Positions 11,460 through 23,854 of a stretch of DNA of 64,000 nt are shown piece after piece (the stretch's first letter is position 1; each line of letters begins with the position of its first letter). Made by a program: the position numbers and the translations under genes. Under the pieces are notes generated by a model. That model searched no databases and was not told the DNA's origin. It saw only the letters and a program-made list of their open reading frames with translations. The stretch is from the NCBI GenBank assembly GCA_029582265.1, contig CM055831.1, positions 1,116,001 to 1,180,000 on the forward strand. Direction: 5' to 3'. The stretch is from Zoroaster sp. YZ-2022. Taxonomy: Eukaryota; Echinodermata; Asteroidea; Forcipulatida; Zoroasteridae.

Positions 11460-14105
11460 GTTGAAATGAACATCAAGAAATAATCATTAGTATCGATCAT
11501 TTGTGTGTACAACCTCATCAAAATAGTCTTCACTGCAAATAGGCAGAAAATAAATTATTGTTACATATAATTTTCAGACAACAAAAATATCTATATGTTG
11601 GTGAAATTCTTGCATCGGGAGATAAACAATTGATTTAATTTTGCCCTACACCGACGTGTGTATAGCACTGTATACTCAGTGCTTTCCGAGTGTCTGTGAA
11701 AAAACACGTCGGTGTAGGGCAAAATTAAATCAACAAAAATATCCACAATTATTTTGCCACATATACATGTATGATGACCATGTAATTATGTTGCTCGGGT
11801 TTGGTGAAATTTTTATGGGTTTGGTTGTGAAAACACATGTAGTTTACTTAAGGAAATGTAAATTGGTTTCTGATCATAGGTCGGCTTCAAAATTGGTGCA
11901 GTGACGCTTTTTTTTTTTTTTTTGTAATCTTTTTTTCCCCTTTTTTTGCCAACCAGCGAAGTATGTGATACATGTATACACAGTTATTGGAACCAGACCA
12001 AATTTCCCATACAAGAAGAATAGTGGCTAAGAGATGCCTCACTTGTTGGGCAAACGTTCATACCCCTATGTGGAAAAGTCATTTAAAACCCAGCACGACA
12101 GAATTAAATCAATCCAGCAATTTTGGCCGCAATTGGACATAGCAAATAAAAAAAGAAAATTCAAAATACTAATGCACATGTCTGAGGCAACGCAGGAGGA
12201 GACCAAAAACCAGAGACTTTTTTTGGTTTGGCCTAAAGTAAGATCCTTAAACTTGATTTGTTGATCATCCAAGTGTGGAAGTGGGAGAATGAACAATTGT
12301 AATGCTCAACGAGTTCAGAAACTCAGCCCTGCTGATGAGAAGTTGATTCATTTATCCCCTTCAGAAATAACTCAAAATATCAGAAATAATAATGATATAT
12401 TTCCCTCCAATATTTGTTACCTTGATTTGTTGTAGTTATTGAAGCCAACGTCAGACAGAAACGAAGAGAAATGTAGTTAATTTACTTTCTGATGCATACA
12501 AACGGTGCAGACTTAGGGGCGGTTCCCATCAAAATGGCGCTTGGCAAACAATGTAACTGTCGTCACAAGCCGTTATGTGACTAGCTAGGCTAGTCAAATA
12601 AGCTTGGCCACGTCACGAATATTCAGGTTCATTTTTTTTATATGATGGCAAGGAGCATTGAACCATGAAGACAAAAGCTTGGAGCTTGGAGCCTTGTACA
12701 CCTTTATACTCTTTGTGGTGACTGTTAACAAAGAAACGATAGCTGAGAAACATGAAGGGGTCTCCTTATGGTTATGATGTACTTTTTATATATATTACTT
12801 TATGGGATATACTTGCATTTATAATCTCTCTATACCAAATTATATAGATGATAGGTGCTCTTCATTTTCATAAGAACCATGAATCTTACAAGATTAAAGT
12901 AAGATCCTTACCAACTTGATTGGTTGATCATCCAAATTGTACAATCAACAATTGCAATGGCTGAACGACTTCAGTTACCGATCGTCCCTGCTGATCAGAA
13001 AGTGTCTGTTGTGAGTGTATTATAAGTCTATTTAATCCCCTTAACCTCTTAACCTCTTCAATTCCAAAAAGGGCATATTCTGGGCACCTAGATTAACTTG
13101 GATTCTTTCCAATTCCGTTTTATGAAAAATTGAGGCATGAAGCACGTACTGAAATACATGTTACCAGGTGTGTTTATGTATTGCTTTTGAGACGACTACC
13201 ACTTGTTGACTCAATGTCACCCAATGATGCGTGACACTAACTCCTCATTCAGACATTTTCAGCATAGTTTAGAAACTCAGCCAAAGAATATGCCCTTTTC
13301 AAGGACTTCTTCAAAGTTATTAATCTCTTGATGTAGATCTGTTTTCACATTGTGACAAGGTTCACCTTCCGCTAATTAACATGTAGGCCTATATTTGTTT
13401 CAATCCTTGTCTAACCATTTTACCTCCAAATCATTCTTTGGTTTTAGTTGTTCCTATAACTTCTAACAACAGTGATTTCTTTATTGTGTTCTTCATAAAG
13501 GGCTCTCTTTAATCGTTTTATTATCTATAAATCAAATATGTATCACCTGTGGTTTTTGCTATTTTGATGTCAACATTTGCTATTTTAACAGACATTTAAT
13601 TTTTCATCAGAACATCGCCATTTGACTTGAGGAAGTGAATACAAATGCTGTAAAATGACACATTTCTCAAAGTAATTGTGAGAAACATGGTTTTACAGTA
13701 AATATGTACTGACATTAATTCATGATGGTCCTGTCATCAATTCATGTTGGCAATTTTTTATTGTTAAACCAATCTTCTGACAACTATTTTGTGAAATATC
13801 TTATTTCAAAATACTTGTATTCCTTTCTAATAGGAAATTATCAATGTTCCAATAAAAACACCGGTAATTACCTGAAAATGTAGAAACTGAGTGAATTATT
13901 ATTGAAAATCTGACTTGATTGTAAGATGGAAATGAAATCAAACAATAAGTTATTCTGTCTGATATGTCATTTTCAGGTAAATGTGAAAATTAGGAAGATG
14001 AATTCAAAAAGTGAAATTGATGACCGGCCGATGATCTGATTCCACATTAGAATGGTTTACTCACCCTTGAATAACAAATAAGAAGTTTTACATGTCCTAT
14101 TTCAG
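11460..14105. other. Upstream flank of TRIM copy 1, no gene recognised
   Basis: Conserved between the units (matches 21530-25505 and 36318-38790 outside insertions) but not open over any credible exon. It includes T-rich tracts near 11907-11947 and short frames without domains, such as 12034-12264. A unit-1-specific palindromic insertion sits at about 11599-11734. Confidence 0.5.
11599..11734. mobile_element. Palindromic insertion specific to unit 1
   Basis: A 30-base inverted repeat (inner ends GCCCTACACCGACGTGT and its complement, arms near 11631-11660 and 11704-11733) surrounds a loop of about 45 bases. The sequence is absent from the same site in units 2 and 3, where AACAAAAATAT runs directly into CCACAATTAT. 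Here AACAAAAATAT flanks both sides, consistent with a target-site duplication. Confidence 0.55.
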
Positions 14106-14234
14106 ATTTCCTTCCTAGCAAATCGGTCAGCAAAAGAGGTGCGTAGTCCAGGCATATCCATGGGAGGTACAGGATGGACACCACCCAGGGCATACTTCCC
14201 ATGAGCTTCCACACCAAGTATTGCCTTACAAGCT
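14106..14234 (+). pseudogene. AHI1: AHI1 linker exon fossil ('FLANRSAKE'), copy 1
   Basis: 129 bases (43 codons) bounded by TATTTCAG and GTAAGT. It reads ISFLANRSAKEVRSPGIS..GGTGWTPPRAYFP, TGA, ASTPSIALQA. It ends in phase 0, which fits the SH3 exon 1.9 kb downstream. That places it in the low-complexity linker between WD40 and SH3 of a jouberin. The internal TGA recurs in copies 2 and 3. Confidence 0.55.
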
Positions 14235-14324
14235 GTAAGTTCAATTAAAACCCCTATACACTATTGGTAATCTCAAAATAACACAAATGATGAGTTTCAC
14301 ATGAAACGTACTTGGTGTAAAGTT

Positions 14325-14450
14325 GATAATGGTATAAAACAACCCTGATATCTTTCTGTCTCGGGTTGATATCATTTAGTGTAAAGTTGATAATGGTATA
14401 AAACAACCCTGATATCTTTCTGTCTCGGGTGATATAATTTAGGTAAAATT
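14325..14450. repeat. 64-bp tandem repeat, two units
   Basis: Unit GTAAAGTTGATAATGGTATA...TCTCGGGTTGATATCATTTA. The homologous site holds three units in copy 2 (25725-25915) and three in copy 3 (38990-39180), so unit number changed after duplication. Confidence 0.85.
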
Positions 14451-14656
14451 AAGAAATAATTTCCAAAATTAATGTCTGTTATTCAAAGACAGAAATTCCA
14501 TATTGGATGCAGAAATGTTTCCATAAGTGTATACTGGCTTTTCATGCAGACACATATTTGGTGAATATTGTATCTTATCAGAATTTCTTTTTTAGAATAT
14601 AAATAAAAAACATTTTATAATTCATTGATTATTGTTATCATGTTATTATAATTTAA

Positions 14657-16011
14657 CTCTTTCTATCCGGCGCGCCACTCTATAGGCCAAAGTGCGCGCC
14701 GTGAAATGTCGGCGTGCCACTTTATAGGCCCGACGTCATCACCTGACAACGTCGTCGTGTTTTGACTTGTTTTGACAACAGAATATGCAAATAACCAATA
14801 AGAATTCGAGGTCATGTACCTCCAATGCAAATTAGCTAATAAATATTGATTATTGATGACGTTTATGGCTACGAGAACTGACGAAACGTTCCGATCCGAG
14901 CTCAGATTGTGTCAAGTTTTTGTTTACGTTACTTACACATAACCCTATGCGGTTAACACACACGTTGATTTACAAAATGGCGGCCTCCATGGAACTCGCA
15001 GCAAGATGCTAAACACATGCTTATTTTCATGGAATTATGAAGTGGAAAGTACTGATGGAGGTGATTATGCTGATGATGTTGACTTTGAACACCCTGACAG
15101 TGATGGAAGTTTTGATTTTTAGGGAAAAACGACCGTAAAAGCTGTTAATCTGAGGTCATATGTACCAAGTACAATAGCGATATAGCGATACGGTATGTTG
15201 TATCAATGTTGTAAATTATGATTTTTGTTACGTAAACAGTGGGTTTCAAACCATTATGGGTAATATTATTATGCCCTGACATATTCTAACATAAATAAAC
15301 CACCTTTGTTTATCATACAATGCATATTTCCAATACCTTGTTGATTTATTGATATTTATTCTACGGAACGATAAACATAAATTTACATTTGGATGGCTGC
15401 AATGCATTATGGGTATTCCTAACATGACCCCATCTGAATATTCACACTCAGAAAGTCATAACCTTTATTTTGATACCTTACTCTCTTCAATTGGCAAAAT
15501 ATGAAAAATATTATTAATAATTCCACACTTGACCTTGATTGTTTACATTATTGCATAACAAAAAACAACATACAGTATGTTGTATCAAGGGTTGTATTTT
15601 ATGATTTTTTTTATATATACAGGATGTTACTATGCATTATGAGTAATATTATCATTCCCTGATATATTCTGACTTACACAAACCTTATTTGTTTGTGATA
15701 TAATGCATATTTACAGACTTTCAATCAATAAATTGGAAGATTTATTTGATTATTCCCCAGGGACCGATAAACAATATTTTATATTTATATGGCTGTAATG
15801 CATTCTGGGTAATCTCAAGATGGTCCTCATCTCAAAATTCACACTCAGTGAGTCATAACCTTTATTTTGATACCTTACTCACTTCAATTGGACAATAAAT
15901 AAATTAATTATTAATAATTAGCACACTTGACATTGATTGTTTACAGTATCAAATTACAATAATAATAAACAATTCCGTCATTACGCGTGAATTAATTCCG
16001 GGTAGAAAGAG
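14657..16011. mobile_element. piggyBac-like non-autonomous transposon
   Basis: 1355 bases with TIR CTCTTTCTAYCCGG at both ends and TTAA on each side (14653-14656, 16012-16015). The other units show the empty site, an ATTTAA leading into the ATTTTTATAATGATTACAG motif. Inside, about 15030-15120 encodes a short acidic frame ending DSDGSFDF before a stop, like the acidic N-terminus of piggyBac-type transposases. 15185-15560 and 15575-15960 are a diverged internal direct repeat. No catalytic domain remains. Superfamily assignment rests on the TTAA target and acidic stub. Confidence 0.6.
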
Positions 16012-16163
16012 TTAAAACATCATTTTTATAATGATTACAGATTACAACTTTTTCTCCAAGCCAATTATAATGCTGTTCTCTTTATAATTCACAACAATTT
16101 GAAACTTTGTCAGTTTTGCTTTAAGAAATGGTAATTTTTATTTTGAATTCCAATGACTCACAG

Positions 16164-16383
16164 AGTCAGGGAGGCACAGCCAACTTCACATTCTACCCAC
16201 CGCCGTCACAGAAAAAGACCGACCACCGCTGTGTGGTGGCGCTCTATGACTACACCGCCCAATGATCAGATGAACTCAACCTCAGACAGGGTGACTGGAT
16301 ATCACTGCTTCATGAAGACAACCTGAATTGGTGGAATAATGGACAGCAAAGATACTTCCCAGCAAACTAAGTCATTGATGAAT
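16164..16383 (+). pseudogene. AHI1: AHI1 SH3-domain exon fossil, copy 1
   Basis: Acceptor CACAG|AGTCAGG and donor T|GTAAGA; 220 bases. It reads SQGGTANFTF..., VVALYDYTAQ, TGA, SDELNLRQGDW, ...YFPAN, TAA, VIDE. The order and motifs (ALYDYTA-x-SDEL, WW, YFPAN) match the C-terminal SH3 of human jouberin (ALYDYTANRSDEL...DNEDWW...QEGYFPANHV). The TGA falls where human has Arg, consistent with CGA to TGA. A second stop replaces the SH3 Tyr, and part of the WW-GQ loop is deleted. Dead. Confidence 0.85.
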
Positions 16384-16521
16384 GTAAGAGTGGGGGGCGG
16401 GGGTTCAGGAGGGGAGAAGGGGTGATTGGCTAAGTTCTGAATAATCTTTTATCTCTAGTTAACCTTTGGCTATAAAAGGACATGATGTTTAGGATCTTTT
16501 GTAAATGAACCTATGTGTTAA

Positions 16522-16722
16522 AGGAACAGTATCGTCATAATCAAAGCGGACTTTCAACAGGGCATGGAATTGGTGTCCTAGTTTAAGATGTGACTGAAAA
16601 TTACTGGCTCATTTATGCAAAGGCAATGGTAATATGACCTTATCATGTGGGGTATTATTTTCAGTCAATCTAAAACTAGCACTCTGATTCCATGCCCTGT
16701 TGTTTGAGACGATATTTGTGGC
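16522..16722. mobile_element. TTAA-flanked foldback MITE, right end lost
   Basis: Starts after TTAA with AGGAACAGTATCGTC. Inverted arms contain CAGGGCATGGAAT and ATTCCATGCCCTG around GACCTTATCATGTGGGG. Full copies with TTAA on both sides are listed at 27510, 47647, 52519 and 56032. A further partial copy (right half) is at 16805-16915. Confidence 0.75.
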
Positions 16723-17429
16723 ATAATTTCATTGTAGCATTCAGTAAATACAATTCAATGTAGCGTTCAGTAAATACAATTCATTGTAGCACTATGTTTT
16801 ATAAAATAAATAAGCCAGTAATTTTCAGTCACTGTGTTTGTTTATCTTAAACAAGGACACTGATTCCATATGCCCTGTTGAAAGTCTGCTCCAATCGAGA
16901 CGATAGTGTCCATTTTTCCCATTTAAATCTTACATTTGTGAAAATACTGAATGCACTTGAAGAGTTAACTGTTATACAAAGCATCATTATTTCTCATGAA
17001 CTTTGAACTTTTACAAGACATTTTTCTGAAATAAATTTCCACCAAATGAGGTGAACTCGCAGTAACTGGAGACAGTTTGTTCTCATTGAAAACAATCTTT
17101 GACTTTACACGCTAAGTGAATGTCATCATTTTCATTACACTTAATCCCCTACTTTTCTGTAAAGACAGACATTTAACTAAATAATTTATATAAGAAATAA
17201 TAAGAAATGAATTTTCATTTTGAAGAATTCACAAAATCTAAACAAATCTTTTGCATTCAGCTTAGCGCCAGTCCTTCATATCCAATATTCATCCACATTT
17301 TTTGCTTAATCTGCCACTTTACATTCGTTTTGTGAAACAAATGTATAGATTTTGAATTAGTGGTCTTTACATTTCCATGAGACTTCTTTGTACAATCTTA
17401 AACAATATTTCCTTGGATCTTTTCCCCAG
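16723..17429. other. Intron-like sequence of unit 1
   Basis: Contains two units of the 26-bp repeat (TTCAGTAAATACAATTCA, 16735-16793) that is expanded at 29578. The rest is conserved with 30110-30570 and 41040-41430 but shows no exon. Confidence 0.5.
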
Positions 17430-17620
17430 TTGCCCTGTTGGACCTCGGTCTGACAACCATCAGGGATGGGAAAGAGAAGGAGGAACTACGTCCTGGCGCA
17501 GCGAAGTTAGAGAAGGCCCTCGTGAGTTTGTTTGAAGCCAAGTGAGAGATGAAGGAGGAGATGGACACGAGTAAGATGGCAAGGATGGAGAGAGTCAAGG
17601 CCAATCTGGCTTCTGTCATG
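17430..17620 (+). pseudogene. 'LDLGLTTIRDG' exon fossil, copy 1
   Basis: Acceptor TTTTCCCCAG and donor ATG|GTATGA; 191 bases. It starts in phase 1, matching the SH3 exon end, and finishes in phase 0, matching the DSKDRQG exon. It reads LDLGLTTIRDGKEKEELRPG.., KALVSLFEAK, TGA, EMKEEMDTSKMARMERVKA. Charged and helix-prone; no family recognised. Apart from the single TGA it is open. Probably part of the AHI1-like transcript's C-terminal tail or an alternative exon. Confidence 0.5.
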
Positions 17621-17945
17621 GTATGACTATCGCTTGAAAATCCATAATGCATGTCAATAAAATATGTACATCCAGTATAGAGCTCTTATGACTGACTCTT
17701 ATGATATATATACTGTATTGGTACTATAGACATCTTTTTCATTGATCCGGATATTTTAGACAATGTAAGTCTAAGTTAATCAACAAATAATTACAAAGAA
17801 ATACACTACTTACATATTTTTTATTTCACTTTATAAACCTCTTTAATCAATATCATCAAAAAGTTTACATATTCAATGTTACTAAATTGTGTTGAGTTTT
17901 ATAAAGAAATACAACAATTTTCTTTATAAGTAAGACCAATTGTGG

Positions 17946-18096
17946 TGACACCATGTGAAATTCTCTATTGAGTAGTAATTAGTTTTGGAAGGAACTGGAG
18001 GTTACAACTCAACGTTTCGATCAGTATGCTCTGATCGTCTTCCAAAAGTTCTTTTTAGAACTAATTACTACTCAAGAGAGAATTTCACATGGTGTC
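17946..18096. repeat. Foldback repeat, copy 2 (uninterrupted)
   Basis: Same hairpin as at 6696-6866. Here GAACTAATTACTACTC is intact. In the two later copies a 590-bp element is inserted exactly at AATT. Confidence 0.8.
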
Positions 18097-18298
18097 ACCG
18101 CAATTGGTCTTACTTATCCTCTTCACCATGCAAAGCTACAAGTTTTACCTAATCTTCTTTATAACAACCATATTTTATTCAATTGATTCAATTCAATATA
18201 TTTAATTCATCCACAAAATTTTATACTGTTAAACAAAGCACATAATCTTAAGATTTATACAATAAATTTACAAATATGCATTCAACTTGTTTTTACAG

Positions 18299-18447
18299 GA
18301 CAGTAAAGATAGGCAGGGTACCCCCACACCACCAGACTATGATGACTAGCTCATTTACATTTACACCAGGGGGGACCACCCCTATGCATCAACCAACAAT
18401 GAGCACCATGGGGATCCACATTTGATACAACTCAGTACAAAACACAG
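18299..18447 (+). pseudogene. 'DSKDRQG' exon fossil, copy 1
   Basis: Acceptor TTTTTACAG and donor ACAG|GTATGT. DSKDRQGTPTPPDYDD is followed by TAG (18347-18349) and then LIYIYTRGDHPYASTNNEH. The TAG is present in all four copies, so it could be the genuine C-terminus (...DYDD-stop) rather than damage. The splice-donor-like end argues for read-on in the ancestor. Confidence 0.5.
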
Positions 18448-18775
18448 GTATGTTGTTTTAGTTGTTAAGCTGTGGTATTTGCGTGCGTGCGTGCGTGTGC
18501 ATTTATCTATCTTTGATCAGGTATATATAATCATGCTATTTGATGCGTCTAATGGAAATTTAGAATATTTATTTTTTAATAGAGATTTTTAGGCAAAATA
18601 TAATTTTCTGTGTGAGGTTTTGTTTCTTTTGTCGTGTAACAAACGAATCATAACAAGATAAGCGATACAGTGGTATCAACCCTCAAGATTCTTCATGAGA
18701 TGTCTGTGTAACATCTTCATGAGGACATATTTCACCATTACGATGATGATAAGGGAGATTGCATGTTGGATTACA

Positions 18776-21526
18776 TCATATCATGTGATATGTCTTCACT
18801 GAGTGCCAGTCTGCTACTACCAGCTGATGCCCGTCTGCAGTGAATGTGATTCCCTCGGGGTCGAACAGACCCTGAGCTATACATGAGATGAATGTACCTT
18901 CATCATCATAATGGTGAATATGACCAGTGTTATCATCATCATTGTATACTGCAATGTATATGCCTGATCTGTCACAGCATACACCTTTGCAGTATTCAAC
19001 TTCCTGACCTTCGATTGTTGGTTTGATTGTGAGTAATGAAGTACCATTGTTATCAACAATGTCTACTTGGTCACCACCACTAACTACAAGTTTGTTATTG
19101 ATGTCAGTGGCCAAGTAGTAAGGTTTTATTTTGACTGGCGTAATGTGAATGAGCGAGCCATCAGTGGGGCTGTGCTTGGTCACCACCATCCTCTTCACAT
19201 CCCCTACTAAGATGTTACCATCATTATTTACTGCTACACTCTGGAGGTCCACTGCTTTCTTACTTACCTCACTATGAGGCACTGTGGGGAATTTAATGGC
19301 AAGTGTGCCATCATGGTTGTACATATTGACATTGTTGGTGTCGTCTAGAACAGCTATGTGATTGTGTGTAGCTGCAATGTCACATGGACCTGGAAAAAGG
19401 ATTGAACTTATTACAAAAAATACAAATTAATTGAACTAAATAATGGTGAAAGTGTTGGGAGATACTAATGTAACACAATGTTGATGTGTATACAATATAC
19501 ATGTGAATGTCAACATTTGTGAATGCCTCATTAAACGTGATCACAAATGCTTAATTCAGGGTTTATCAATGTCGTCCTTCATCCATGTACATTGAAGATA
19601 TATCGCCTTCTTATTTTTCTTAACTTTGCTGGTAATTTCTGACTATTTCTGGAGTGTCGTGGCCGAGCGGTCTAGCGCACCGAACTCAAGTTCTGGTGTT
19701 GCCAGCAGCAGGGTGTGGGTTCGAGCCCCGGTCGTGACACTTGTGTCCTTGAGCAAGGTACTTAACCATAATTGCTTCGTCCTTCGGATGGGACGTAACG
19801 CCTTAGGTCCCGTTTGTTGTATAATGCACGTAAAGTGGATTGTCGTGCGGTCTAGCGCACTGAACTCAAGTTCTGGTGTTGCCAGCAGCAGAGTGTGGGT
19901 TCGAGCCCCGGCCGTGACACCTGTGTCCTTGAGCAAGACACTTAACCATAATTGCTTCTCTCCACCCAGGGGTTAAATGGGTACCTGTGAAGGCAGAGAT
20001 GGTTTGCTCTATATGCGCTAGAAATGGCAGCAATTGAGCTGTATACTCCCCAGGGAGCTGAGATGGTTTCAGGAATGATTTATGAACCTTATGAGCCTTA
20101 TGAGCAGGGATAATAATATAATGCGCCTTGAGCGCCACTTAGTTGGTGGATACGTGCGCTATATAAATCTATACATTATTATTATTATTATTATTCTCTT
20201 TTTAATCAGAACATTGCTTTTAGAAAGGGGAATATGCTTTAAAATGAGAAAATACAAACAAATTATTGTCAAAACCATGATTTCATTGTAATTATTTATC
20301 TAATATTTTGTGAATTGTGAAAATTTTCTGACTAAAAAGACAATTCAGAAATTACTGGTAAAATACCCCGCCTCCTCCCCCCACCCCCCAAAAAATAAAT
20401 AAATAAAAAATGGGCGATACATCTACAACTTGTATGTTTATAAAACATGCATATAATAAAGAGACTTACAGCTTTGTGTTAGAATGGTGTTCTTAAGGTG
20501 TCCATCAGAGCTGAAGAGTTTCACCTCACTACTAAAATCATCTGCCACTGCAAGATCATTGGCTGGAGCTACAGCAGCAATGCCTGTAACAAACTTGACT
20601 CCGCCAAACTCATGAAAAAGCTCCCACTTGCCTTCCAGTTCCAGTTTACCCAAGTTGATGTCTTCATTACTCTGCTTAAACCTCAGACATGACAGGCTGC
20701 GGTCAATCTGTGGTACAGTTTGACTGGTCACCAATTTCAAGTCAGGATACAGTTCAAGGAAATTAGAGTCAGAAGAATTCTTGGTGACATCTTCCGCTAC
20801 CTCTAGTGAGAATTGTTTCTCCTGCAGCATCATACTCACGGTTTTATCATGCTCATCAAATCTTGTGTTACGATGCCGCTGCAGGTTTTTGATTTTAGCA
20901 ATCATGCGATTCTCTTCCCTTTTTACCTTTGCTATTATCTTAGCTGCTTTGTCATGAATCTCTGTCATGATCCCTTTTACTTTCTTTCCAAATTCCTGCT
21001 TAGCTTGAGATGATACTGCTAATGAATGTTCAAGTGCCTTGATTTCTCTCTTAAACTCTGGGAAGACATCTTTCATCAACTGCCTGCGTTCAAGAGCAGC
21101 TGTGTCATAGTCAATATAGTGGTGTTCAGGTTTAGGGTGGTCGATGACAATACAATCTCGACAGATAAACTTTTCACATGTCACGCAATAGAACCGATTA
21201 ATTTCCCTCTTGTGTTTTTGACATCTTGACTCATCCTCTAGTGTTTTGGCCGAGGTGGCATCCTTCCTCTGTAGTGATGAGACCTCGTCTAAGAGACCCT
21301 CTAAATAGAAATTGGTTTTTAGGCCAGTAACCCCCTCCTTAGGAAGTTGTGTCTCCCGTCGACACACTGGGCAGGGCATCTGTTTTGCATCTTTGTAGTA
21401 GTCCACCAGACAGTTCTCACAGAAACTGTGGAGGCAGTCTATTGCTTTTGGTTTTGTGTATCTGTCCTGACAGATACTGCATTGCAGATGATTCTCAGTG
21501 ATTGTCTTCAATGCTGCAGAAGCCAT
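18776..21526 (-). CDS. TRIM-NHL RING E3 ligase-like protein, copy 2
   Basis: Exons 21526-20470 and 19389-18776, phase 1 junction, 556 residues, all open. RING and B-box ligands match copy 1 exactly in spacing. The NHL part lacks two residues (GGDQ-VDIVD versus GGDQHKIDIVD). The reading frame extends ten codons upstream of the chosen ATG, but MASAAL is conserved in the other copies and sits right after a CAACAG acceptor-like site, so that start is preferred. The intron (19390-20469, 1080 bases) is twice as long as in copy 1 because a tRNA-derived SINE is inserted. The residues flanking the exon junction (LTQSC) differ from the other copies. Confidence 0.87.
19650..20195 (+). mobile_element. 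tRNA-Leu-derived SINE in the TRIM copy 2 intron
   Basis: The head GTCGTGGCCGAGCGGTCTAG with GGGTTCGAGCCCC and a long variable arm is a tRNA-Leu fold with loop CTCAAGT (anticodon CAA). The head occurs twice (from 19656 and about 19840), so a partial tandem copy is present. The tail carries GCGCCTTGAGCGCCACTTAG...GTGCGCTATATAAAT and ends in (TTA)n. The other units lack it: GACTATTCTCTTTTTAATCAG is continuous there. Confidence 0.85.
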
Positions 21527-21529
21527 CTG

Positions 21530-23430
21530 TTGAAATGAACAGCAAGAAATAATCATTAGTATTGATCATTTGTGTGTACAACCTCATCAAAATAGTCTTC
21601 ACTGCAAATAGACAAAAAATTAATTGTTGTTACATAATTTTCAAACAACAAAAATATCCACAATTATTTTGCCACATATACATGTATGATGACCATGTAA
21701 TTATGTTGCTCGGGTTTTGTGAAATTTTCATGGGTTTGGTTGTGAAAACACATGTAGTTTACTTAAGGAAATGTAAATTGGTTTCTGATCTTACGTCGGC
21801 TTCAAAATTGGTGCAGTGACGCTTTTTTTTGGTAATCTTTTTTTCCTTTTTTTTTTTGCCAACCAGCGAAGTGCGTGATACATGTATACACAGTTATTGG
21901 AACCAGACCAAATTTTCCATACAAGAAGAATGGTGGCTAAGAGATGCCTCACTTATTGGGCAAACGTTCATACCCCTATGTGGAAAAGTCGTTTAAAACC
22001 CAGCACGGCAGAATTCAATCAATCCAGCAGTTTTGGCTGCAATTGGACATAGCAAATGAAAAGTGTTTTTTTTAAATATTAACGCACAGGTCTGAGGCAA
22101 TGCAGGAGGAGACCAAAAACCAGAGACTTTTTGGTTTGGCCTAAAGTAAGATCCTTAAACTTGATTTGTTGATCATCCAAGTGTGGAAGTGGGAGAATGA
22201 ACAATTGCAATGCTCAACGAGTTCAGAAACTCAGCCCTGCTGATCAGAAGTTGATTAATGTATCCCCTTCAGAAATAACTCAAAATATCAGAAATAATTA
22301 TATAATTTTCCTCCAATATTTGTTACCTTGATTTGTTGTAGTTATTGAAGCCAACGTCGGACAGAAATCAAGAGATATGTAGTTAACTTACTTTCTGATG
22401 CAGACAAAGTGTTAAATGTTGCAAACCTCAGGGCGGTTCCCGTCAAAATGGCGCTTGGCCACGTCACCAATATTCAGGTTCATGTCTTTGATATGATGTC
22501 AAAGAGCATTGAACCATGGAGACAAAACCTTGGAGCCTTGTACACCTTTATACTCTTTGTGGTGACTGTTAACAAAGAAACGATAGCTGACAAACATGAA
22601 GGGGTCTTCTTATGATTATGATGTAATATATTACTTGATGGGATATACTTGCATTTATAATCTCTCTAAAGTACCACATTATATAGATAGGTGCTCTTCA
22701 TTTTCATAAGAACCATGAATCTTACAAGATTAAAGTAAGATCCTTACCAACTTGATTCGTTGATCATCCAAGTTGTAGAATCAATGACTGCAATGGCTCA
22801 ACGACTGAAGTTACTGATCGTCCCTGCTGATCAGAAAGTGTCTTTAGTGACTGTGTTGTATAAGTCTATTTAATCCCCTCTTACCATCGTCCCTGCTGAT
22901 CAGAAAGTGTCTTTATTTTTAGTGACTGTGTTGTATAAGTCTATTTAATCCCTTAACCTCTCAACCTCTTCAATTCCAAAAAAGGGCATATTCTGGGCAC
23001 CTAGATTAACTTGGATTCTTTCTGATTATGTTTTATGAAGAATTTATCAGGCATGAAGCACGAACTGAAATACATGTTACCAGGTGCGTTTATGTATTGC
23101 TTTTGGGAGGACTACCACTTGTTGACTCAATGCCGCCCAATTATGTGTGACGCTAACTCCTCATTCAGACATTTTCAGCATAGTTTAAGAAACTCAGCCC
23201 AAGAATATACCCTTTTTTAAGGGCTTCTTTAAAGTTTATTTTTTAAGCATTCACAACTTTCCAAATGGCTTAATAATCTCTTGATGTAGATCTGTTTTCA
23301 CATTGTGACAAGGTTCACCTTCCACTAATATTAACATGTATATTTGTTTCACATTGTGACATGGGTTCACCTTCCACTAATATTAACATATATATTTGTT
23401 TCACATTGTGACAAGGTTCACCTTCCACTA
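21530..23430. other. Upstream flank of TRIM copy 2, no gene recognised
   Basis: Homologous to 11460-13390 and 36318-37440 apart from small indels. A local duplication repeats the CCTGCTGATCAGAAAGTGTC segment (22825-22960). Three tandem units of TTCACATTGTGACAAGGTTC.. lie at 23295-23430. Confidence 0.5.
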
Positions 23431-23439
23431 ATATTAATA

Positions 23440-23792
23440 ATAATAATAATAATGTGTGGATTTATATAGCGCACGTATCCACCAACTAAGTGGCGCTCAA
23501 GGCGCATTATATTATTATCCCTGCTCATAAGGCTCATAAGGCTCATAAATCATTCCTGAAACCATCTCAGCTCCCTGGGGAGTATACAGCTCAATTGCTG
23601 CCATTTCTAGCGCATATAGAGCAAACCAACTCTGCCTTCACAGGTACCCATTTAACCCCTGGGTGGAGAGAAGCAATTATGATTAAGTGTCTTGCTCAAG
23701 GACACAAGTGTCACGGCCGTGATTCGAACCCACATTATGTTGCTAACACCAGAACTTGAATCCGGTAAGCTAGACTGCTCGGCCACGACACA
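23440..23792 (-). mobile_element. tRNA-Leu-derived SINE, reverse orientation
   Basis: Reverse-complement copy of the SINE at 19650. It starts with (TAA)n, then the conserved tail AGCGCACGTATCCACC, and ends with the tRNA head CTGCTCGGCCACGACA. It has a single head, so it is the simpler form of the element. Confidence 0.85.
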
Positions 23793-23854
23793 TGTATATT
23801 TGTTTTAATCCTAACCATTTTACCTCCAAATCATTCTTTGGTTTTTGTTGTTCA

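Noticed and set aside
12034..12264. Frame MPHLLGKRSYPYVEK.. repeated near 46557 as a possible AHI1 exon
   Set aside because: It is broken in units 2 and 3, lacks splice sites in the right phase and does not resemble jouberin; conservation is explained by the duplication.
14106..17620. Stop-codon readthrough or RNA editing restoring the AHI1 exons
   Set aside because: Frameshifts, a lost SH3 tyrosine codon and a missing WD40 accompany the stops, so simple decay is the better explanation.
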